Shown here piece by piece: positions 1-6,493 of a DNA stretch of 64,000 bases; within the stretch, counting starts at the first letter, position 1; the number at the start of each line of letters is the position of its first letter. Origin of the DNA: Arthrobacter sp. TPD3018 (lineage in GTDB: Bacteria > Pseudomonadota > Alphaproteobacteria > Sphingomonadales > Sphingomonadaceae). Position numbers and translations under genes: made by a program. Where the stretch lies: NCBI GenBank assembly GCA_003075315.1, contig QDFQ01000002.1, positions 86,821 through 150,820 on the forward strand, read 5' to 3'. The notes beneath the pieces are model-generated. The model saw only the letters and a program-made list of their open reading frames with translations, searched no databases and was not told the DNA's origin.

Positions 1-1
1 C

Positions 2-352
2 TTTCGATTGAGCGACGACCAAAACTACAGAAGACTTTGCGCTATTGATTTCGCGGATGCCGATCTGAGCGCGATCACAACGCAGTGGTTTCCCATTGCA
101 GGCTCGAAGACAGTCGAGCTAATTAGGGCGGTCAAAGCGATTCACGGGGGCTTCGCTGAGGGAGCCCTTGACATGCTTGGCCGCATAGAGGGCTTCGCAC
201 CCGATGCGTTTCGTCGGATCGTCGCAAGCGTCCCCGGCGGTTGGTTGCGTTCGGATTTGAGGGATCACCTTGATGAGGCTTGGGGTTCTTCCGGCTTTTT
301 ACATCGCCTATCCAGCCTGCGGTCAGGGCTGACAAATGGCGCGTTGGCATGA
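2..352 (+). CDS. C-terminal part of a probable HipA-like kinase (partial)
   Basis: The frame is open to the left edge, so the true start lies outside the window; a TTG at 8 is the first possible start inside. About 115 residues are visible. The tail has the pattern of HipA-family kinase C-termini: an amphipathic helix, a segment ending in IVASVPGGWL, then a helical end. No catalytic motif is in view. The stop overlaps the start of the next gene by 17 bp, so the two are probably co-translated. HipA-like kinase genes of this type are often followed by a DUF3037 gene, which is the case here; that context carries most of the call. Base composition is clearly lower in GC than the rest of the window, which suggests acquired DNA. 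Confidence 0.5.
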   Translation, partial: FRLSDDQNYRRLCAIDFADADLSAITTQWFPIAGSKTVELIRAVKAIHGGFAEGALDMLGRIEGFAPDAFRRIVASVPGGWLRSDLRDHLDEAWGSSGFLHRLSSLRSGLTNGALA

Positions 353-1229
353 ATTCGCCGTTGTTCAGCTGGCGACCCGCGCATTGCGCGAGGAAAAGCT
401 AAACATTGGGGTCGTAGTGATCGGCGATCAGATTGACGTCCGGCCTGGACGGAACCTTGATAAGATCAAAGCTATTTCACGCGCCATGACCACGGCCTCA
501 CTCAGGGAAGCTCTTGATGCGATTCCTGAGATTGACACAAGCTTGAGAAATGTCGCCGACAGTTCCGCCGATCGGCTAAACAGAATTGCAAATCTTACAG
601 GTTTGAAATTCGGCTCTATCGGGCAGTTTGAGGCAGCTTCGACAGAGGCATATGAGGTATATCTAGGGCATCTCATCAACAAGCTTGTTGAGCCAGAGCC
701 CGCTGTTCGCCAAAAAAAGGCGAGCAGCTCAAGACTGTTCTCCTCTTTCAAGAATGAAATGCGTCACCGGCGCATTTTAGCCCGGGATGGTGAGGACATC
801 ACCTCGCACCGAGTCGTTGAGAATTGGCGCGTTGAGGAAGGTCTATCAGCGGATTTTGCACTAAAGAACGGCCATCTACACCTGATAAAGACCGTTGATG
901 CCTTTGCGGAAACGAGTCCGATAAGACGTGTAATTCAGGATATAGCTGTATCGTCATTGGTCCTTGAGGCTGCGCGCGTTTCCTTCGGAAGAGATAACGT
1001 TAAGGGACGGATTATCTACTCGGCAAATTCTCGAAGCGAAATGTTTGCCATGCCCTCGCTAGAAACAGCGGCTCATCAGGGCGCCGAACTCATAAATTGG
1101 GCTAGCGCGGTTGATCGCCGGGCTTTTATAGACCGGCTAAGTGATCTAGCAGCCCCATTGCCTTTGCTAGATGAGATAAATCTGCGATCGATCAATGCCA
1201 GCGTTTTGCCTAATTCTAAGCTTAACTAG
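336..1229 (+). CDS. DUF3037 domain-containing protein
   Basis: A 297-residue soluble protein. The N-terminal stretch EFAVVQLATRALREEKLNIG followed by VVVIGD fits the DUF3037 pattern (a strand, then R.EE..N.GVV). The molecular role of DUF3037 is unknown; these genes commonly sit directly after a HipA-like kinase gene, as here, which suggests a two-gene unit. The ATG at 336 lies inside the end of the preceding frame. Codon use is unlike the neighbours: many A- and T-ending codons and roughly half GC, against about two thirds elsewhere. The composition changes abruptly just after the stop, so an acquired segment probably ends near 1230. Confidence 0.7.
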   Translation: MARWHEFAVVQLATRALREEKLNIGVVVIGDQIDVRPGRNLDKIKAISRAMTTASLREALDAIPEIDTSLRNVADSSADRLNRIANLTGLKFGSIGQFEAASTEAYEVYLGHLINKLVEPEPAVRQKKASSSRLFSSFKNEMRHRRILARDGEDITSHRVVENWRVEEGLSADFALKNGHLHLIKTVDAFAETSPIRRVIQDIAVSSLVLEAARVSFGRDNVKGRIIYSANSRSEMFAMPSLETAAHQGAELINWASAVDRRAFIDRLSDLAAPLPLLDEINLRSINASVLPNSKLN

Positions 1230-1237
1230 CTACAACC

Positions 1238-1663
1238 TCACTCCACCATCGCCTCATTCCCCGCGAACCCCAGCCGCGTAATCCCGGCGCGCTTCACCTC
1301 CGCCAGCACCGCGTCGAACCGGGCGTAGCGCGCCTCCGGGTCGGTGCGCATCACCAGCAGCGCCTTCGGGTCGGCGTCCAGGGCCTTGAACCGCGCGGGC
1401 ATGCCGGCGTCGCTCAGCGCCGCGCCATCCAGCGTCACCGTGCCGTCGCGCGCCAGCACCAGCGGGTGCGTCACCGTCTCGGACGGCGGCGCCTTGCCCT
1501 GCGGCAGGTCGATCGGCACTTTGTGCAGCACGGTCGGCAACGTCAGGATCATCATTACCAGCAACACCAGCATCACGTCGATCAGCGGCGTGATGTTAAG
1601 GTCGGACAGCGGCGCGTCGAAGGCGGGGCCGGCCGGGGCGGAGAAGGCACGCTTGCGTGGCAT
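1238..1663 (-). CDS. ExbD/TolR-type biopolymer transport protein
   Basis: 141 residues: a short cytoplasmic N-terminus, one transmembrane helix at about residues 25-47, and a periplasmic domain. The helix start NITPLIDVMLVLLVM carries the conserved aspartate that takes part in proton flow in ExbD and TolR. Such proteins work with an ExbB/TolQ channel to energise TonB- or Tol-dependent steps in the envelope. No exbB or tonB lies next to it here, so its partner must be elsewhere. It is transcribed away from the small membrane-protein gene at 1783. Confidence 0.85.
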   Translation of the reverse strand: MPRKRAFSAPAGPAFDAPLSDLNITPLIDVMLVLLVMMILTLPTVLHKVPIDLPQGKAPPSETVTHPLVLARDGTVTLDGAALSDAGMPARFKALDADPKALLVMRTDPEARYARFDAVLAEVKRAGITRLGFAGNEAMVE

Positions 1664-1683
1664 CCTGACGTCTCCTTATCGAT

Positions 1684-1701
1684 GTGATGGTAGAACATCA
1701 C
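1684..1701. promoter_or_regulatory. 6-bp inverted repeat upstream of the exbD-like gene
   Basis: GTGATG, six bases, CATCAC. It lies about 20 bp upstream of the ExbD-like start, in the gap between two divergent genes, where an operator would be expected. I cannot assign the regulator, and a 6-bp repeat can arise by chance. Confidence 0.25.
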
Positions 1702-1782
1702 GATGCATGCCCGTCGTCAAGGGCCGGCGATTAACCCTCCCCCGCAACCGTCCGGCAAGGCCGGCCGGGCCAGACTGCCGCG

Positions 1783-1968
1783 ATGCTCCCCAACCCCCGC
1801 CTCTTCCGCAGCCGCTGGGCGGCGCTGCTCTGGGCGGGCGGTATTCTGTGGTTCGCCTATGACGTCGCCGGATCGGCGCCCGCCGGCAACGGCGCCGCCA
1901 CCGATGCGACCGCCACGGGCGCCAATGCCGCCGACGTCGCCGCCGTCGCCAACCTGCTCGCCCCCTGA
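1783..1968 (+). CDS. Small single-pass membrane protein of unknown function
   Basis: 61 residues. The N-terminus is basic, followed by one hydrophobic helix (about residues 13-30, WAALLWAGGILWFAYDVAG) and an alanine-rich tail in which asparagine, threonine and aspartate recur. No catalytic motif is visible. Coding potential is supported by the basic-hydrophobic-polar layout and codon use like that of the neighbours. I do not recognise the family. Confidence 0.5.
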   Translation: MLPNPRLFRSRWAALLWAGGILWFAYDVAGSAPAGNGAATDATATGANAADVAAVANLLAP

Positions 1969-2120
1969 TCGCGCTCACCGGGGCTGCACCGCGGCGATCC
2001 GGCATCGCCTGTTGGATCGCACCGCTCCCGCCGCCCGGCCAAGCCGCTGATCGATGGCGGCTTTTCCTGCGTCTCACGACGCCCCCTGTCCTACACGCCC
2101 GATCGCGCGTAGCTGGATCG

Positions 2121-2144
2121 GCTCCTCGAACAGGAGCATCGTGT
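2121..2144 (+). promoter_or_regulatory. Hairpin that covers the Shine-Dalgarno of the gene at 2145
   Basis: GCTCCT (2121-2126), five bases, AGGAGC (2132-2137), then seven bases to the ATG at 2145. The right arm contains the ribosome binding site and the left arm is its exact complement, so the leader RNA can fold and hide it. This would permit translational control, but a 6-bp stem is modest and the effect is inferred. Confidence 0.4.
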
Positions 2145-2792
2145 ATGTCATCCTTCCCCGACGACGATTCCGGCCCCATCCCGCGCTCGCATTCGGACGA
2201 CGCCGCCTTCGACCCGCCGTCCTATCGCCGGCCCAAGCGCAAACCCCCGCCGCGCGCGCCGCGCGAGATCGTCGAGGATCGCCTGACCGTCGAGCTGCGC
2301 CGTCGTCACGACGGCTGGACCGCGGAACGCCAGCGCATCTTCCTCAACACGCTGGCCAACACCGGCCGCGTCACCGAAGCGGCGGAAATGGCGGACATCA
2401 CACCGCGCTCCGCCTATCGCCTGCGTAACCATCCGCAGGGCGCGGCCTTCGCGAAGGCGTGGGATGCCGCGATGATGCGGGCCAGCGGCCGATTGCTCAG
2501 CGTCGCGATGGAGCGCGCGATCAGCGGCACGCCGCAGGTCGTCTGGCGCGAAGGCCGCATCGCCGCCGAAATCTGCCGGCCGTCGGACCGGATGCTGATG
2601 TTCCTGCTGCGGCACCTCAACCCGGGGTTGTTCGATTCGCGCGATGCGGCGAACCTGCGCGCGCATCATCTCGCCGTGCGCGCGATGGGCTTCGGGCCGG
2701 CGATGGAGGCGATCACCGATACCGATGTCGAGGCGGACCTGATCGACATCGACGATTACCGCCCGCACCCGCCGCCCGAACATGAACCGTGA
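2145..2792 (+). CDS. Helix-turn-helix protein resembling small terminase or DNA-binding subunits
   Basis: 215 residues. The N-terminal 45 are proline- and arginine-rich and probably disordered. Residues about 60-100 read as a helix-turn-helix: NTGRVTEAAEMADITPRSAY followed by the recognition-helix neighbour RLRNHPQGAAFAKAWD. This is the pattern of phage TerS-like and other homeodomain-type HTH proteins. The C-terminal half is helical, with an acidic end. No prophage genes lie nearby, so a terminase role is unlikely; a chromosomal DNA-binding protein is more plausible. The start is set by AGGAG seven bases upstream, inside a hairpin. Target and function are unknown. Confidence 0.6.
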   Translation: MSSFPDDDSGPIPRSHSDDAAFDPPSYRRPKRKPPPRAPREIVEDRLTVELRRRHDGWTAERQRIFLNTLANTGRVTEAAEMADITPRSAYRLRNHPQGAAFAKAWDAAMMRASGRLLSVAMERAISGTPQVVWREGRIAAEICRPSDRMLMFLLRHLNPGLFDSRDAANLRAHHLAVRAMGFGPAMEAITDTDVEADLIDIDDYRPHPPPEHEP

Positions 2793-2841
2793 AACCACGT
2801 GCGTCGGCGTGACTTTTGTGACTTTTCGAACCGTCCGCGGC

Positions 2842-3177
2842 TCAGCGGCGCCGCCGCACCGGCACGTGGAAGTCGGCGGGCTTGTCGGCGATCCACGCCA
2901 GGAACCGCGCGATGTCGGGATGCGCGCGCAGCACCGCGGGCTCGGCATAGTCCCGGGCCAGCTGCGCGTTGGGCAGGGTCGCATGGATGGTGCGATGGCA
3001 GATCGGATGGACCGGCGCGGTCACGCGGCCGCCTTCGGATTTGGGGACCAGATGGTGCCACTCCACCTTTGCGCCCAGCGGCCGCTCGCACAGCGCGCAA
3101 TGCGCGGGCGCCGCGGTGCGGGCGGCCAGGGCCTCGGCGGCGGCCAGCCCCGCCTTGCGCTTCACGCGTCCGGTCAT
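2842..3177 (-). CDS. HNH endonuclease family protein
   Basis: 111 residues with a compact HNH nuclease fold. CALC near residue 28 begins a probable zinc-binding element, EWHHLVPKSEGG (about 39-50) gives the first catalytic histidines, and HPICHRTIH gives the last H of the motif. HNH domains cut DNA through a metal-bound active site; small stand-alone members are found in phages, restriction systems and as chromosomal genes of unknown role. It is a single gene on the minus strand, and there is no methylase or toxin partner beside it. Confidence 0.8.
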   Translation of the reverse strand: MTGRVKRKAGLAAAEALAARTAAPAHCALCERPLGAKVEWHHLVPKSEGGRVTAPVHPICHRTIHATLPNAQLARDYAEPAVLRAHPDIARFLAWIADKPADFHVPVRRRR

Positions 3178-3218
3178 GCCCCGGATATAGGAACGCCGGC
3201 GCCCCGCCCCAATGCAAA

Positions 3219-3251
3219 GGGGGCGGACCTGCCCGCAGCAGATCCGCCCCC
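3219..3251 (-). terminator. Intrinsic terminator of the outer-membrane protein gene
   Basis: A 9-bp perfect stem (3219-3227 with 3243-3251, GGGGGCGGA/TCCGCCCCC) with a 15-nt loop. It lies about 40 bp past the stop of the outer-membrane gene and is followed on the minus strand by TTT. Confidence 0.75.
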
Positions 3252-3288
3252 TCGCTAGCCGTCACCCGTTGCCGGGTGCGTTACGCGC

Positions 3289-3948
3289 TTAGAAGTGCGC
3301 GACCACGCCGCCCATCGGACGGAAGCTGTGCGCGTTGTCGAACGTCGACACTTCGAGACGCAGGCGCAGGCCCGAATTGCCGGTCAGACCGCCCAGGCCG
3401 ATGTCCTTCGGGCCGACTTCGGTGCCGATGCCGTACACGGTCGCGTGATAGTCACGCTTCAGGTCGCCCTGCACGCCCGGTGCGAAGTTGTTGAAGTTGT
3501 TCCAGCGGTAGCCGACCTTGCCGTAGAACAGGCCGCTGTCGCCAGCGCGGAAGCCGAAGCGGCCGTACGCGCCATACTGCCAGTCGATGTCACCCGACAC
3601 GCCCTTGGCGACCGCGCCCTCGGCGCCGACGAACACGGGGCCCAGCGGCACGTTGAAGCCGACGATGCCTTCGACCAGCGCGCCGTCCAGGTTATAGCCC
3701 TTGGGCTGCGCGGGGATGCCGGCGACGGTCTGACGATCGAACTGCTCCCAGCCGCCCATCACGGCGACATAGGGCTCGATACCGAAAGCGCGCGTGCCGT
3801 CCGGAGCCTTGGGCGCGGTGTCGGCCTGCGCGTCGACGGGGGCCGGCGCGGTCGCGTCGGTCGTCGCGGTGGTCGACATGTCCTGCGCGAAGGCGGGGAC
3901 GGCAAAAGACGCTGCCGCAACGGCGGCCGCGAGGGCGAGCTTACGCAT
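3289..3948 (-). CDS. Outer-membrane beta-barrel protein, probably stress-induced
   Basis: 219 residues with a signal peptide ending at AFAQ (about residue 22), then a disordered alanine/threonine/proline stretch to about residue 50. The remainder alternates strands and glycine turns typical of an 8-stranded OmpW/OmpA-like barrel, and it ends in the terminal phenylalanine (VVAHF) recognised by the BAM machinery. Exported and outer-membrane location is therefore well supported; substrate is unknown. It has its own promoter of EcfG type about 130 bp upstream and its own terminator, so it is a single-gene unit likely induced in the general stress response. Confidence 0.75.
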   Translation of the reverse strand: MRKLALAAAVAAASFAVPAFAQDMSTTATTDATAPAPVDAQADTAPKAPDGTRAFGIEPYVAVMGGWEQFDRQTVAGIPAQPKGYNLDGALVEGIVGFNVPLGPVFVGAEGAVAKGVSGDIDWQYGAYGRFGFRAGDSGLFYGKVGYRWNNFNNFAPGVQGDLKRDYHATVYGIGTEVGPKDIGLGGLTGNSGLRLRLEVSTFDNAHSFRPMGGVVAHF

Positions 3949-4076
3949 GATGTGAATACCTTTATTGCCTCAACTCGGGCGGCGGGGACCGTGTCCGCTC
4001 GCTGCCCAGGCCCCTCCAAACACGGAGATTACGGCTTTGTTGCAGCGCGGGACGGCTTTTACCGGATCGGTCGGGA

Positions 4077-4101
4077 AACGTGACAAACTTGCCACAGTTC
4101 C
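4077..4101 (-). promoter_or_regulatory. EcfG-type (general stress sigma) promoter for the outer-membrane protein gene
   Basis: On the minus strand GGAAC (4101-4097), 16 bases, CGTT (4080-4077). This is a perfect match to the GGAAC-N16-17-CGTT consensus of alphaproteobacterial EcfG sigma factors. It points at the barrel gene starting at 3948, which would leave a leader of about 120 nt. The ecfG gene itself is 5 kb away in this window. Nothing else stands out in the 348-bp gap 3949-4296. Confidence 0.75.
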
Positions 4102-4296
4102 TGTCCAGCCGATGAACGAAATCGCGCAATTCCAAGGCAGATGCCCCAGCAGCGCCGCAATTCGGGTGTGACGGAAATACCAAGGCGCCGGCAAATCTAC
4201 TAACGCAGGTGCGAAAGGATCGGGGCCGGACGTGGCTAAGGCGCCACCTTCCGACCGGAAGGCAGCGCCGTCAGCGTATGGGGGAACTACTGGAAA

Positions 4297-4638
4297 TCAG
4301 GGCCGCAGAGCGGCGTCGTCGGCGTCGTCCAGCGTGTCGTCGTCGGTCGCGTCGGCGTCGAAATCGTCCTGGGCGTCATCCTCGTCCATGTCGGCTTCGT
4401 CCATGGTCACGCTGGCGTCGGTCTCGCCGACCTCCTCGGAATCCATGTCGATCTCGTCGATCGATTCGTCCTCGACATCGTCGTCGCCTAGGTCGGGGTT
4501 CAGATCGGTCAGGACCAGGCCGTCGCTGGGGCCATTGCGCGTCGCCTCCAGGATCTCGGCGCGCTGGCTCTCGTCATAGCCTTCCTCGTCATAGCCGTCG
4601 TCGCCCGACCCGTGGCTCTGCACCTGATGTCCGCCCAT
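4297..4638 (-). CDS. Small, extremely acidic protein of unknown function, probable EcfG target
   Basis: 113 residues, of which well over a third are Asp or Glu; the C-terminal half is nearly all D, E, A, T and M. No hydrophobic core, signal peptide or known domain is visible, so it is probably disordered in the cytoplasm. The start is well placed: AGGAGA precedes the ATG by six bases, and an EcfG-type promoter lies 28 bp further up. I do not recognise the family. Roles consistent with the composition include metal or cation binding, or mimicry of nucleic acid, but this is guesswork. Confidence 0.7.
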   Translation of the reverse strand: MGGHQVQSHGSGDDGYDEEGYDESQRAEILEATRNGPSDGLVLTDLNPDLGDDDVEDESIDEIDMDSEEVGETDASVTMDEADMDEDDAQDDFDADATDDDTLDDADDAALRP

Positions 4639-4665
4639 CGTATCTCTCCTGGATTACCCGGGTCG

Positions 4666-4691
4666 AACGGCGGGGGTGGGGGGCGGGTTCC
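4666..4691 (-). promoter_or_regulatory. EcfG-type promoter for the acidic protein gene
   Basis: Minus strand GGAAC (4691-4687), 17 bases, CGTT (4669-4666). Both boxes match the consensus exactly. The expected start of transcription near 4659 leaves a leader of about 20 nt with AGGAGA directly before the ATG at 4638. The whole promoter fits in the 54-bp gap after the exporter gene stop. Confidence 0.75.
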
Positions 4692-4692
4692 G

Positions 4693-5964
4693 TCAGGCGG
4701 GGCGGAACAGGCGGAACCGCTCGGTGATCGCGACGACCAGCAGCGACATCAGGCCGCAGATCAGGAACCCCGCGGCCAGCGGCGCGGTGGTGCCGTTGAA
4801 TGCCTGCCCGATGACGACGCCCACCACGGCGCCGACGGTGATGCTGGTGAACCCCTGCACGCTGGAGGCGGTGCCGGCGATCCCGCCCATATTCTCCATC
4901 GCCATCGACGAGAAGTTGGACGTGGCGAGGCCGAAACAGCCCATGGTTAGCGCCTGCAACACGACGAAACCGACCAGCGTCTCATATCCGGCAAGCGCGA
5001 TGGCGAGGTGGATCGCGCTCAACACCACCAGCATCGTGACCGCGCTGTGGCTGATCAGGCGCGTGCCCAGCCGCATCACCAGCCGCGCATTGGTCAGGTT
5101 CGCCCCCGCCATCAGCGTCGCGGTCACGGCGAACATCACGGCGAGCAGCTTGGGCCGGTCGAACGTATCGAACATGATCTGCTGCACCGAGTTGAGGTAG
5201 CCGTACAGCGCCCCCATCAGCGACGTCGACGCCAGCGTATACCCCAACGACAAGCGGTCGCCGAGCGTCTGCTTCCACCCCGCCCAGATGCGCGCCACCG
5301 ACATCGGCTGGCGGGCTTCGGGGCGCAGCGTTTCAGGCATGCGGATAAAGAACCAGGTCCAGATGCCGAGGCTGAGGCCCGCGACCACCCAGAAGATGCC
5401 ACGCCAATTGGCGAACAGCAGCACTGTCTGGCCGAACGCGGGCGCCATCACCGGCACGACCATGAACACCATGAACGCGATCGACATCACCCGCGCCATC
5501 GGCCGGCCGTGATAGCAGTCGCGCACGATCGCCACCGTCGCCACCCGGGTCGCTGCGACCATCGCGCCCCCGAACACCCGCGCGGCGAGCAGCAGCGTGA
5601 AGCTCGCCGACACCGCGCAGGCGATGTTGGCGACCACATAGCCCCCGATCGCCCACAACAGCACCGCCCGCCGCCCATAGCGATCCGCCAGCGGCCCATG
5701 CGCCAGTTGCGCGATGCCGAAGCCCAGGATGAAGGCGGTGATGATGAACTGGCGCTGGTTCTCCGTCGCCACGCCCAACGACCGGCCCATCGCGGGCAGC
5801 GCGGGGAGCATCGAGTCGATACCGAGCGCCGCCAGCGACATCAGCGCCGCCACCAGCGCGACGAACTCGACGAAGCCGATCGGGGCGCCCGCCGGTTCCG
5901 GGGCAACGGTCGTGGACGGGGCGCCGGCGACGGCCGGCGCGGTGGACAAGGTCTGACGGGTCAC
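4693..5964 (-). CDS. MFS drug-resistance transporter, Bcr/CflA subfamily
   Basis: 423 residues with 12 predicted membrane helices. The motif GPLADRYGRRAVLL (about residues 90-103) is the cytoplasmic loop 2-3 signature of the major facilitator superfamily, and LAALGIDSMLPALPAM in helix 1 is typical of Bcr/CflA exporters. Members expel antibiotics or small metabolites from the cytoplasm by proton antiport. Substrate cannot be told from sequence. The N-terminal 28 residues are an alanine- and proline-rich tail. It stands alone, between a stress-gene promoter and bcp. Confidence 0.85.
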   Translation of the reverse strand: MTRQTLSTAPAVAGAPSTTVAPEPAGAPIGFVEFVALVAALMSLAALGIDSMLPALPAMGRSLGVATENQRQFIITAFILGFGIAQLAHGPLADRYGRRAVLLWAIGGYVVANIACAVSASFTLLLAARVFGGAMVAATRVATVAIVRDCYHGRPMARVMSIAFMVFMVVPVMAPAFGQTVLLFANWRGIFWVVAGLSLGIWTWFFIRMPETLRPEARQPMSVARIWAGWKQTLGDRLSLGYTLASTSLMGALYGYLNSVQQIMFDTFDRPKLLAVMFAVTATLMAGANLTNARLVMRLGTRLISHSAVTMLVVLSAIHLAIALAGYETLVGFVVLQALTMGCFGLATSNFSSMAMENMGGIAGTASSVQGFTSITVGAVVGVVIGQAFNGTTAPLAAGFLICGLMSLLVVAITERFRLFRPA

Positions 5965-6037
5965 GATGGCTTCCCTGTAGGCGCAAGCGACGCGAACAGG
6001 AACCCGCTAAGGCACCGATGGTGCCGCCCACCTGCCG

Positions 6038-6493
6038 TCAGAGCGCGCGCACCGCCTCCAGTACGGCGGCAGCGTGGCCCGGCACCTTCACCTTGCGCCA
6101 AGCGCGCACCAGCGTGCCGTCCGCGCCGAACAGGAAGGTCGCGCGCTCGATCCCTATATACGTCTTGCCGTAGAGCTTCTTTTCGCCCCACACGCCGAAC
6201 GCGCCGCAGACGCTGCCATCCTCGTCGCTGCCCAGGCTTACGGTCAGGCCATGCTTGGCGATGAATTTGGTGTGCGCGGCCGGCGAATCCTTGCTGACCC
6301 CCATCACGCTCGCACCCGCAGCGGCAAAGTCCTCGGCGAGCGCGGAGAAATCCTGCGCCTCGCGAGTGCAGCCGCTGGTGTCGTCCTTGGGGTAGAAATA
6401 GACGACGGCCGGCAGCGGCAGCTCGGTCAGCCGGATCGTCTGGCCATCGGGGGTCGTCACGCTCACCGCCGGCATCGGCGCGCCGTCATCCAT
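6038..6493 (-). CDS. bcp: Thioredoxin-dependent thiol peroxidase (Bcp/PrxQ family)
   Basis: 151 residues, the normal length of Bcp. VVYFYPKDDTSGCTREAQDF holds the peroxidatic cysteine at residue 42 in the T..C context. The resolving cysteine found five residues later in E. coli Bcp is absent (Gln47 here); the only other cysteine is Cys96, so the enzyme is either 1-Cys or uses Cys96. It reduces hydroperoxides in the cytoplasm with electrons from thioredoxin or a monothiol. Its start overlaps the end of glnE by 8 bp, so it is translated with glnE. Confidence 0.9.
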   Translation of the reverse strand: MDDGAPMPAVSVTTPDGQTIRLTELPLPAVVYFYPKDDTSGCTREAQDFSALAEDFAAAGASVMGVSKDSPAAHTKFIAKHGLTVSLGSDEDGSVCGAFGVWGEKKLYGKTYIGIERATFLFGADGTLVRAWRKVKVPGHAAAVLEAVRAL

